NCBI GenBank assembly: GCA_002432565.1
Contig: DJFP01000107.1
Span: 19,393 to 24,399 of the forward strand
DNA from: Flavobacteriales bacterium UBA5869
Lineage (GTDB): Bacteria; Bacteroidota; Bacteroidia; Flavobacteriales_D; Crocinitomicaceae
Direction of reading: 5' to 3'
DNA: 5,007 nt
Of the stretch, positions 1 through 5,007 are shown piece by piece. Made by a program: the position numbers and the translations under genes. Every line of letters starts with the position of its first letter. Within the stretch, counting starts at the first letter, position 1. The notes under the pieces were generated by a model. That model worked only from the letters and a program-made list of their open reading frames with translations, did no database searches and had not been told where the DNA came from.

Positions 1-335
1 TTGGAAACTTTACGGTCAACTCCCTGGTTGATATCCGAAGACTGATCGTGGATCGCAGAAAGGATTCCACAAGAGTTCGCTTCGAACATGTATTCGGACT
101 TCGTGTAACCGATCTTGCGGATTACATCACGTGCAATCGACTGAACGTCCAAATACGTATTTGTTTTTACCTCTCCGGCCAAGACTACCTGACCTGTTGT
201 TACTAGTGTTTCGCATGCGACCTTTGACGTTGGGTCAAAAGCCATAAAGTTATCGATTAGCGCATCTGAAATCTGATCCGCTACTTTATCCGGGTGTCCT
301 TCAGAAACAGATTCTGAGGTAAACAAGTATGACAT
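1..335 (-). CDS. metK: S-adenosylmethionine synthetase (methionine adenosyltransferase), N-terminal part; 3' end outside window
   Basis: The enzyme makes S-adenosylmethionine from methionine and ATP in the cytoplasm, releasing phosphate and diphosphate. Reading leftward from ATG at 335-333 gives 111 complete codons. The start [17 protein letters not shown] is the family signature: His14 and Asp16 match the ATP/metal-binding GHPDK motif. ADQISDA follows at 19-25, then CET at 41-43 with Glu42 in the position of the K+-binding glutamate, TTGQV at 46-50, and DINQGVDR at 101-108, the methionine/ATP site next to the mobile active-site loop. Family members are about 380-420 residues, so roughly the first quarter is present and nothing looks broken. 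A promoter-like box lies about 30 nt upstream. The gene is divergent from the GIY-YIG gene. I saw no obvious SAM riboswitch in the short leader. Identification is very secure. Confidence 0.97.
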   Translation of the reverse strand, partial: MSYLFTSESVSEGHPDKVADQISDALIDNFMAFDPTSKVACETLVTTGQVVLAGEVKTNTYLDVQSIARDVIRKIGYTKSEYMFEANSCGILSAIHDQSSDINQGVDRKVS

Positions 336-362
336 AGTCCTTGAGTATAAAATTTATGGGTG

Positions 363-370
363 CGAAATTA
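363..370 (-). promoter_or_regulatory. Probable -7 promoter box for metK (TAATTTCG)
   Basis: Read on the minus strand, TAATTTCG followed by C matches the Bacteroidota -7 consensus TAnnTTTG with one mismatch (TTCG for TTTG). It predicts a transcript start near 356-357 and a leader of about 20 nt before the metK ATG. The -33 element is not clear: a T-rich tract (371-390 region) lies upstream but contains no TTTG. A 10-bp palindrome ATTCGCGAAT (389-398) sits upstream of the box and could be an operator, but that is speculation. Confidence 0.45.
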
Positions 371-474
371 GTGAAAAAAAAGAAATTGATTCGCGAATGT
401 TGAAAAAACAGAAGTTAGTATTCTATTAAGTTTATAGATTAATCAAATTAACTACACTTACTGCTCATTTATAC

Positions 475-482
475 AACTTTCG
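475..482 (+). promoter_or_regulatory. Weak candidate -7 box for the GIY-YIG gene run
   Basis: AACTTTCG matches the Bacteroidota consensus TAnnTTTG at only six of eight positions, but is placed so that transcription would start near 489, about 20 nt before the preferred ATG at 510. A competing box, TAAGTTTA at 427-434, matches seven of eight and has a TTG at 400-402, although the spacing is long. The perfect palindrome CTTTCGAAAG (477-486) overlaps the first candidate. The divergent 336-509 region must carry the promoter for the rightward genes, but which box is used cannot be settled by eye. Confidence 0.2.
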
Positions 483-509
483 AAAGGTTTGTTTAAATTG
501 GCGTCCGAC

Positions 510-1034
510 ATGATAAACCTGGAACATTTTAAACATTTTGATTCCCTGAAAAATTCAGCAGATGAAATTCCGGATGAAAAGGGAGTTTACCTTTTTCTGC
601 TTAAATCCGGAGCCAGGCTTCCTAATGTTGATTGTTTTTACAATTGTCAAAAATTAAATGGTCGGGAAATCATTTATGTGGGAATCTCAAACAAAAGTCT
701 GCGTAGAAGAGATTTCAAACAACATTTTTATGGAAATGCCGGATCCTCAACCTTACGAAAAAGCATCGGCTCTTTGATGGGACTTCAAAAAATCCCGCGA
801 AGCAAAACTAGAATCGATGGAAAAACTAAGTTCACCGTTGAGGATGAATTGATTTTAACCGAATGGATGATTTCAAATCTTGATTTCTGTTATTTAACCA
901 CCGAAGATACAAATGCAATGGAAGTACTATTAATTGAAAAGTTCAATCCACCACTTAATTTGTCTAAGAATTATAATCTCGAAAATTCAGTTTACAGAAA
1001 ATTACTCACTGCTTTACGAAAGAAATCAAACTGA
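510..1034 (+). CDS. GIY-YIG nuclease-fold protein, stand-alone
   Basis: Numbered from ATG at 510, this is a 174-residue protein with the GIY-YIG catalytic fold. It shows KGVYLFLL at 24-31 (the GIY strand as GVY), IIYVGIS at 54-60 (the YIG strand as YVG), a basic stretch LRRRD at 64-68 with His72, then a StLRkSiG segment at 80-87, and MEVLLIEKFNPPLN at 137-150. In that last stretch Glu138 is in the place of the metal-binding catalytic glutamate and Asn150 closes the motif, so the active site looks intact. No other domain, such as a DNA-binding or UvrC-like module, is visible, and there is no signal peptide. The frame also opens with TTG at 489, seven codons earlier; I prefer the ATG because the extra residues add no domain. 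The next gene starts 30 nt downstream. The fold is well supported; substrate and role (repair, restriction or mobile-element origin) are unknown. Confidence 0.85.
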   Translation: MINLEHFKHFDSLKNSADEIPDEKGVYLFLLKSGARLPNVDCFYNCQKLNGREIIYVGISNKSLRRRDFKQHFYGNAGSSTLRKSIGSLMGLQKIPRSKTRIDGKTKFTVEDELILTEWMISNLDFCYLTTEDTNAMEVLLIEKFNPPLNLSKNYNLENSVYRKLLTALRKKSN

Positions 1035-1064
1035 CTTCAAAGGATATAAAACAACAACCTCAAC

Positions 1065-1625
1065 ATGTCTAAAAAAATAATCAAACGGATCTTTTACGGT
1101 TTTCTTCTTTGGTTCGGAATTCATCAGGTAATTGTTCTAACGGATGGATTAACAGATGAAAACACCAAAGCCAACGTTGCAGTGATCTACGGAAACACAG
1201 TCCATGAAGACGGCACGCTTTCAGAAAGATTAAAAGCGCGTCTAGACCGCGGAATTCAATTATACCGTGATTCTTTGACCGATGTATTATTCGTAAGCGG
1301 TGGACTGGGCAAAGAAGGATTCTATGAAGGAACTAAAATGAAGGAATATTTGATTGAACAAGGAATCCCTGCTGAAAAAATTGTAGTAGACAATCAAGGA
1401 AACAATACCCAACAAACAACCCTGAATTTCATCAAAAAGTTCGGCACTCAAAAAAACGTAGTCGTTGTGAGCCAATACCATCATATTTCCCGGGCGAAAT
1501 TAGCTTTCAGGAATAATGGAGTACAAAATGTGTCCGGAGCGCATTGCGATTATTTTGAAATGCGCGATATTTATTCCTGTTTCCGCGAATTCTTTGGGTA
1601 TTATTCATACTTATTAACCAATTAA
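1065..1625 (+). CDS. YdcF/SanA-like DUF218 family protein, membrane-anchored
   Basis: This 186-residue protein has a basic N-terminus (MSKKIIKR) and one hydrophobic segment at about 9-26, probably an uncleaved anchor, then a DUF218 (YdcF-like) domain. Family motifs appear in order: VAVIYGNTV at 38-46, EDGTLSERLKARLDRG at 48-63, LFVSGG at 75-80, YEGTKMKEYLIEQGIP at 87-102, NNTQQTT at 113-119, VVVVSQYHHISRAKLAF at 132-148, and a closing CFREFFGYYSYL at 172-183. Characterised relatives include E. coli SanA, ElyC and YdcF, linked to envelope integrity or cell-wall processes, with YdcF reported to bind S-adenosylmethionine; no single biochemical function is established for the family. Length is normal for the single-domain form. 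The gene lies 30 nt after the GIY-YIG gene and 6 nt before a small exported protein gene, so co-transcription is likely, with an envelope role inferred. Confidence 0.88.
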   Translation: MSKKIIKRIFYGFLLWFGIHQVIVLTDGLTDENTKANVAVIYGNTVHEDGTLSERLKARLDRGIQLYRDSLTDVLFVSGGLGKEGFYEGTKMKEYLIEQGIPAEKIVVDNQGNNTQQTTLNFIKKFGTQKNVVVVSQYHHISRAKLAFRNNGVQNVSGAHCDYFEMRDIYSCFREFFGYYSYLLTN

Positions 1626-1631
1626 ACACTT

Positions 1632-2081
1632 ATGAAAATACTACTCTTACTTGTTTTCGCCCTGATGAAGAGTTATTCCTTTTCTCAATCAGCTTACGAC
1701 TCTTTATATGTTCAAAACATCATCCGTTCGGAGATCAGGCTTCGATATAATAAGACCAAGAAAGTAATTCCGGTGTTTGAGCAAGCCCTTACTGCAGAAA
1801 ACGGTTTCAAATCCGATTCACTTTTTCAGGAATTTTCTTTTGGCAAGAAAATTCTTTGGAAAGAATTCCCAATTAAGCCAGATTACGGACTATTTGTTTC
1901 GGAGGAAACAGATTCCTGCCTGTACATTTATGCACCCGTTTTTAATGAAGCAAAAAATCAATTTGTTATTCGTTTCGAAACACGCTCGCCGGGATCTGTC
2001 TCCTATTTTACGAGCGACTATTATTATCTAAAAAAAAGGAAATGGTGCTTCAAAAAATCTGTTTCCAGCTTTAGCTTCTAA
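1632..2081 (+). CDS. Small exported protein of unknown function
   Basis: I do not recognise a family for this 149-residue protein. It begins with a short Lys-Ile start and a strongly hydrophobic run LLLLVFALM (4-12), followed by SYSFSQS, a typical signal peptide with cleavage probable around 18-19, leaving Gln or Ser at the mature N-terminus. No lipobox cysteine is seen at the expected place. The mature part is rich in aromatic and charged residues, with alternating strand-like segments (for example DSCLYIYAPVF at 94-104, FVIRFETRS at 111-119, YYYLKKRKWCF at 130-140), suggesting a small beta-rich periplasmic domain. Two cysteines (96 and 139) could form a disulfide. It starts 6 nt after the DUF218 gene stop, so translation is probably linked in one mRNA. 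It is likely a real gene, given the coherent signal peptide and tight operon spacing. Confidence 0.75.
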   Translation: MKILLLLVFALMKSYSFSQSAYDSLYVQNIIRSEIRLRYNKTKKVIPVFEQALTAENGFKSDSLFQEFSFGKKILWKEFPIKPDYGLFVSEETDSCLYIYAPVFNEAKNQFVIRFETRSPGSVSYFTSDYYYLKKRKWCFKKSVSSFSF

Positions 2082-2127
2082 AATTAAAAATGGGAATCAG
2101 TAATTTCAAACAATAATTTTAATCAAC

Positions 2128-2163
2128 AAAAAAATCCCGCTCTGATCTCTCAAAACGGGATTT
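2128..2163 (-). terminator. Intrinsic terminator for the DUF4476 gene, possibly bidirectional
   Basis: AAATCCCG (2132-2139) pairs perfectly with CGGGATTT (2156-2163) around a 16-nt loop. Read on the minus strand, the hairpin begins 19 nt beyond the DUF4476 stop and ends in a run of seven T (2134-2128), the standard rho-independent form. Read on the plus strand it lies about 50 nt after the small exported protein gene, but the following T-tract is short and interrupted, so termination in that direction should be weaker. Confidence 0.8.
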
Positions 2164-2182
2164 CAAATTCTTATCTCAATTC

Positions 2183-3175
2183 TTATCTTGTGAATCCACT
2201 GGTATAAGCATTCAATTCATCAATGCTTGATTCGAATGTGAATGCGTCATTCAATTGGTAGTAATTCCCTATATCGTAAGTGTATCCGTAAGCGTATTTA
2301 GCCAAATCCAAACGCGTATCTTCAAAACTGAACAACAACATCAATCGCTTTACCTGTGCGCTAGTCATACAATTTGTATTGATCACTTGTTTCGCCATAG
2401 TCAATTTGGAATCATCAAAAGATTTCGCTTCGATGGATTTAACCACTTCATTGAAGCGGCTTTCGCTCATCGGGTACCCGTTACAACCTACATTTCCGTT
2501 ATAACCCGGCATTACGTAACCATTTTGCACCGTACCAACAGTTCCTCCGGTCTGAACGGTTCCTACATTTCCGGAAGTGGTGGTAGTTGTTGTGGAATAA
2601 GTCGTTGTTGTGCTCTGAGTTTGGGTATTCATCCCTGTTTCGCTCACATTGACGTTCATGTTAATATTTGCTCCCGTTCCACCCATCATCGGATCGTTCA
2701 CATTGATCCCAACATTCATTTGTTCTGAAGTTCCAGGATTTGAAGTGGTATTGGAAATAACTGTTGTTTGAGTAACCGTAGTCGAAAGAGGTGTATCGTG
2801 ATAAACGATAACATTCTGACCTGCAATCGGTCTTGGAGCCTGTGCAATCGGAACTTCACTCATCCATCTCAAAACAATCTCCCCTTTATTGTTACTTTTG
2901 ATAGAATAAGTCGTTTCAGTTCCCGGATTAAAGTTCAATGTCTTATCAATATCCGGAGTCATTCCATCCGTAAATTTCACCTTTACCTTGTAGTAAGGCT
3001 GGATAAGGTTTGTAACCCGTACATTCGTTTCAGGGTTCGGGTTTTGCTGAATTCCATTCAGTATGATGTAGAATTGCTGTCCCTGCTCGGAAAAAAATAC
3101 CAGGTTTGTATTCTGCTGAGCAATTGTCCATTGAGAAAGGAACAATAAGGTCAAAAAAGTAAAAAAATGTTTCAT
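2183..3175 (-). CDS. Exported DUF4476 domain protein with Thr-rich linker
   Basis: This 330-residue protein has three parts. A signal peptide (MKHFFTFLTLLFLSQWTIAQ) is probably cut after Ala19 or Gln20. An N-terminal beta-rich domain at about 21-110 includes FFSEQGQQFYIILNG at 27-41 and a YYKVKVKF strand at 61-68; it resembles the N-terminal region often found with DUF4476 in Bacteroidota. A low-complexity linker at about 125-225 is rich in Thr, Asn and Gly. The C-terminal DUF4476 domain (about 231-326) shows CNGYPMSESRFNEVVKSI at 231-248, a KLTMAKQVI stretch at 257-265, NCMTSAQVKRLMLLFSFE at 268-285, RLDLAKYAYGYTYD at 288-301 and a final FTFESS. Cys231 and Cys269 may pair. Function of DUF4476 is not known; location should be periplasm or cell surface. 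The gene has its own promoter-like box and a terminator, so it is probably monocistronic. No frameshift is seen. Confidence 0.9.
   Translation of the reverse strand: MKHFFTFLTLLFLSQWTIAQQNTNLVFFSEQGQQFYIILNGIQQNPNPETNVRVTNLIQPYYKVKVKFTDGMTPDIDKTLNFNPGTETTYSIKSNNKGEIVLRWMSEVPIAQAPRPIAGQNVIVYHDTPLSTTVTQTTVISNTTSNPGTSEQMNVGINVNDPMMGGTGANINMNVNVSETGMNTQTQSTTTTYSTTTTTTSGNVGTVQTGGTVGTVQNGYVMPGYNGNVGCNGYPMSESRFNEVVKSIEAKSFDDSKLTMAKQVINTNCMTSAQVKRLMLLFSFEDTRLDLAKYAYGYTYDIGNYYQLNDAFTFESSIDELNAYTSGFTR
2519..2614 (-). repeat. Low-complexity Thr-rich and Gly-Thr-Val repeat coding stretch
   Basis: Inside the DUF4476 gene, residues 188-200 are almost all threonine (broken by Tyr193 and Ser194), and residues 205-219 contain two copies of GTVQ(T/N)G separated by GTV. 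At the DNA level this is a run of ACA/ACT/ACG-type codons, prone to slippage. It joins the two folded domains and looks like a flexible linker that may vary in length between strains. Confidence 0.6.
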
Positions 3176-3219
3176 GAGGTAATAAATTAAATTTAAAAGT
3201 CGGTTTTCAAAAACGATGC

Positions 3220-3227
3220 CAAAACTA
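3220..3227 (-). promoter_or_regulatory. -7 promoter box for the DUF4476 gene (TAGTTTTG)
   Basis: On the minus strand TAGTTTTG is a full match to the Bacteroidota -7 consensus TAnnTTTG. It lies about 45 nt before the start codon, giving a predicted leader of roughly 38 nt. The -33 TTTG is not conserved: the expected position falls in a T-rich tract (3243-3250 complement). This suggests a promoter recognised by the housekeeping sigma factor. Confidence 0.6.
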
Positions 3228-3242
3228 CGACTGTCTGAATTG

Positions 3243-3258
3243 AAAAAAAAGTTTTTTT
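3243..3258. repeat. A8-G-T7 self-complementary tract between divergent promoters
   Basis: Eight A, one G and seven T form a near-perfect inverted repeat roughly midway between the two divergent -7 boxes. Such A/T tracts are stiff or bent and can act like upstream promoter elements. It overlaps the expected -33 zone of the leftward promoter. It is not a terminator in any obvious sense, since no gene ends here. Confidence 0.4.
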
Positions 3259-3301
3259 AATCTTCCGGTCGACAGAATCTGTTTCAGATGGAAATTGCGA
3301 T

Positions 3302-3309
3302 TACTTTTG
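3302..3309 (+). promoter_or_regulatory. -7 promoter box for the antiporter gene (TACTTTTG)
   Basis: TACTTTTG matches TAnnTTTG fully and is followed by C, as is frequent in this phylum. It ends 19 nt before the antiporter ATG, so the leader would be only about 10-15 nt, short but common in Bacteroidota, where ribosome loading does not depend on a Shine-Dalgarno sequence. Upstream, TTTC at 3282-3285 is a poor -33 candidate. An odd palindrome ACAGA-A-TCTGT (3272-3282) lies just upstream and might bind a regulator. Confidence 0.55.
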
Positions 3310-3328
3310 CTGAAGATATTCCAAAAGG

Positions 3329-5007
3329 ATGAACGGGTTATTTGAACAATTTTCCAAAGAATTCCAAAACCTCATCGGTGAATTTACTTTGCCTTTGGAA
3401 AACCCCATTCTTACTTTTTCAATACTCCTGTTAATCATTCTTTTTTCTCCTATTATTTTGAGGAGAGTGAAAATCCCTGCATTGATCGGTTTGATTATTT
3501 CCGGAGTTATCATTGGTCCGAACGGTTTCCAATTAATCTCGGAAGCCAACATGAAAACCGGTTTTGTAAACATGTTCGCCAAAATCGGGTTGCTTTACAT
3601 CATGTTCATGGCCGGTTTGGAACTGGATATGCAGGAATTCAAACGCTACCGCAACAAATCTTTGGCCTTTGGAGCATTGACCTTTTTCATTCCGCTTTTA
3701 TTGGGCTATCCAACCTGCAGGTATGCACTTGGTTTAAATGAAATGGCAAGTTTGCTAACCGCAAGCATGTTCGCAACCCACACACTGGTTGCCTACCCGA
3801 TCGTTTCCAAATTCGGAATATCCAAAATGGAGGCGGTAGCCATTGCAATCGGCGGAACGATTCTTACAGACACTGCGGTTTTAATCATCCTTGCTGTTAT
3901 TTCCGGATCGGATAACGGGGTAATTAACACCAGTGTTTTGGTTCATTTGGGAATCACGCTTTCCATTTTCAGTTTGATCATGTTTTGGGGAGTTCCCAAG
4001 ATTTCCCGGTGGTTCTTGAGCAAACTGGAATCTGAAAAATCTTCGCAGTTCATTTACGTACTTTCGATTCTCTTCTTTGCCGCATTCTTAGCCGAGGTAG
4101 CAGGAATCGAAGGAATAATCGGAGCATTCGTTGCAGGTTTAGTCATGAACCGTCTCATCCCGCATTCTTCCACACTGATGAACCGAATCGAATTCATCGG
4201 AAATGCACTCTTTATTCCATTCTTCCTGATCTCCATTGGAATGGTTGTGAATGTAAAAGCATTGGCAAATGAACCGTGGGCCTGGGCTGTTGCCGGAATT
4301 TTGAGTGCTTTTGCCATTTTCAGTAAGTTCCTGGCAGCTTTGATCACACAATTGATCTTCAAGATGACTCGTCCGGAACGACAAGTGATCTTTGGATTAA
4401 GCACCGCACACGCTGCTGCAACACTGGCCGTTATTAATGTAGGATACAACATGAAGATCCTGGACATCGATATTGTGAACGGAACAGTAATCCTGATTCT
4501 TATTACCAGTATGACAGCTTCCTTTGTGACAGAAAACGGAGGTAAAAAACTCCGGATCCTGCAAACGAAAAACGAACCTTTGGAAGGACCTTCCATGCGC
4601 AGTCAGCACGTGGTGGTGGCAGCCAATGAATTGATGGGAAATGAAGCCCTCTTGGATTTTTCTGTGCTGATCACAGACCGCACGGTCATGAACCCGATCT
4701 CAGTGGTAAGTGTTTTGGAAAATGACGAGGAAGCAGAAATGCGGATCCGCCGTTCGAGGAAACACATCGATGATTTTATTACCCATTACAACAGCGGTGA
4801 GATCAACGTACATGCCATGGCTACGATCGATCACAACCTATCCAGCGGAATTGCACGTGTTTCGAAGGAATTGGTAGCGGACATTGTATTGATCAATGAC
4901 AACTCTAAATCCAACCTCTTCAAAAAACTAATTGGTGATGACCGCGATCATTTATTGAGTGTCTGCGAAAAAACGGTTTTCTTTTGCCGTTTCGATCATT
5001 CGTTTTC
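3329..5007 (+). CDS. Cation:proton antiporter, CPA2 (Kef/NapA-like) family with C-terminal cytoplasmic domain; 3' end outside window
   Basis: The frame is open from ATG 3329 to the window edge (559 complete codons); an in-frame TGA at 3311 lies six codons upstream, so this ATG is the first possible start. Residues about 20-400 form a polytopic sodium/hydrogen exchanger domain. Motifs include the early IIGPNGF at 62-67, MAGLELD at 94-100, the unwound-helix segment ATHTLVAYP, GGTILTDTAVLIILAV with Thr180-Asp181 at the position of the ion-binding pair, EGIIGAFVAGLVMNR at 261-275, and FIPFFLISIGM near 295-305. From about 420 a soluble part follows, beginning with HVVVAANE; its end (ADIVLINDNS from 517, then FKKLIGDD) resembles a universal-stress-protein-like fold. 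It probably exchanges Na+ or K+ for H+ at the inner membrane for pH or ion balance; the ion cannot be told from sequence. The stop and any further domain lie outside. Confidence 0.92.
   Translation, partial: MNGLFEQFSKEFQNLIGEFTLPLENPILTFSILLLIILFSPIILRRVKIPALIGLIISGVIIGPNGFQLISEANMKTGFVNMFAKIGLLYIMFMAGLELDMQEFKRYRNKSLAFGALTFFIPLLLGYPTCRYALGLNEMASLLTASMFATHTLVAYPIVSKFGISKMEAVAIAIGGTILTDTAVLIILAVISGSDNGVINTSVLVHLGITLSIFSLIMFWGVPKISRWFLSKLESEKSSQFIYVLSILFFAAFLAEVAGIEGIIGAFVAGLVMNRLIPHSSTLMNRIEFIGNALFIPFFLISIGMVVNVKALANEPWAWAVAGILSAFAIFSKFLAALITQLIFKMTRPERQVIFGLSTAHAAATLAVINVGYNMKILDIDIVNGTVILILITSMTASFVTENGGKKLRILQTKNEPLEGPSMRSQHVVVAANELMGNEALLDFSVLITDRTVMNPISVVSVLENDEEAEMRIRRSRKHIDDFITHYNSGEINVHAMATIDHNLSSGIARVSKELVADIVLINDNSKSNLFKKLIGDDRDHLLSVCEKTVFFCRFDHSF

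Noticed and set aside
389..398. ATTCGCGAAT palindrome as a dedicated operator
   Set aside because: A single 10-bp palindrome in A+T-rich DNA is weak evidence, with no second copy near other promoters here.
336..488. Possible SAM riboswitch upstream of metK
   Set aside because: The predicted leader is only about 20 nt and I could not find a consistent paired core of any SAM riboswitch class. A covariance-model scan would be decisive.
1287..1484. Minus-strand 65-codon frame inside the DUF218 gene
   Set aside because: Antisense to the conserved SGG and GIP motifs of DUF218; no supporting signal.
1777..2031. Plus-strand 84-codon frame overlapping the small exported protein gene in another frame
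   Set aside because: The overlapping frame has the signal peptide and operon spacing; this one starts internally and has no domain.
2128..2163. Hairpin as part of a repeat family or CRISPR-like array
   Set aside because: Only one copy is present, and its position after a stop codon with a T-run fits an ordinary intrinsic terminator.
2255..3148. Plus-strand open frames at 2255-2728 and 2768-3148 opposite the DUF4476 gene
   Set aside because: Their products are rich in His, Ile, Arg and Cys, with no signal peptide or domain, as expected for antisense reading. The minus-strand frame has a signal peptide, a DUF4476 domain, a promoter box and a terminator.
3301..3582. Minus-strand 93-codon frame over the antiporter start and its promoter
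   Set aside because: It is antisense to the first transmembrane helices and would cross the rightward promoter; no recognisable product.
4054..4596. Minus-strand open frame of 180 codons opposite the antiporter, with further minus-strand frames at 4139-4384 and 4397-4609
   Set aside because: They lie fully antisense to a strongly conserved antiporter coding sequence, and their translations have no recognisable domain. They are shadows of the real gene, whose frame continues past the window edge.

Overview
The window is ordinary chromosomal sequence from a member of the Bacteroidota, probably Flavobacteriales (a Fluviicola/Crocinitomicaceae-like organism is my guess, from general resemblance only). 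The reasons are the A+T-rich intergenic DNA, near-absence of Shine-Dalgarno sequences, promoter -7 boxes of the Bacteroidota type TAnnTTTG, a C-terminal DUF4476 domain (common in this phylum), and the style of the MetK N-terminus.

Layout. Positions 1-335 (minus) hold the N-terminal 111 codons of metK, S-adenosylmethionine synthetase, which runs off the left edge. A divergent intergenic region (336-509) separates it from a plus-strand run of three genes: a stand-alone GIY-YIG nuclease-fold protein (510-1034), a membrane-anchored YdcF/SanA-like DUF218 protein (1065-1625), and a small exported protein of unknown function (1632-2081). Spacings of 30 and 6 nt suggest co-transcription. A hairpin with a T-run (2128-2163) lies between this run and the convergent minus-strand gene for an exported DUF4476 protein (2183-3175), and is mainly oriented to terminate the latter. 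The 153-nt region 3176-3328 is divergent, with a clean TAnnTTTG box for each direction. It leads into a large plus-strand gene (3329 to beyond 5007) for a CPA2-type cation:proton antiporter with a cytoplasmic C-terminal domain; this gene is open at the right edge.

The genes do not form an obvious pathway. MetK is central metabolism, the antiporter handles ion and pH homeostasis, and the DUF218, DUF4476 and small exported proteins are envelope-associated. I see no mobile element, CRISPR array, RNA gene or defence island. No convincing new system is visible; the items worth a second look are the poorly characterised envelope proteins, the solitary GIY-YIG protein and the antiporter's ion-site and C-terminal domain.
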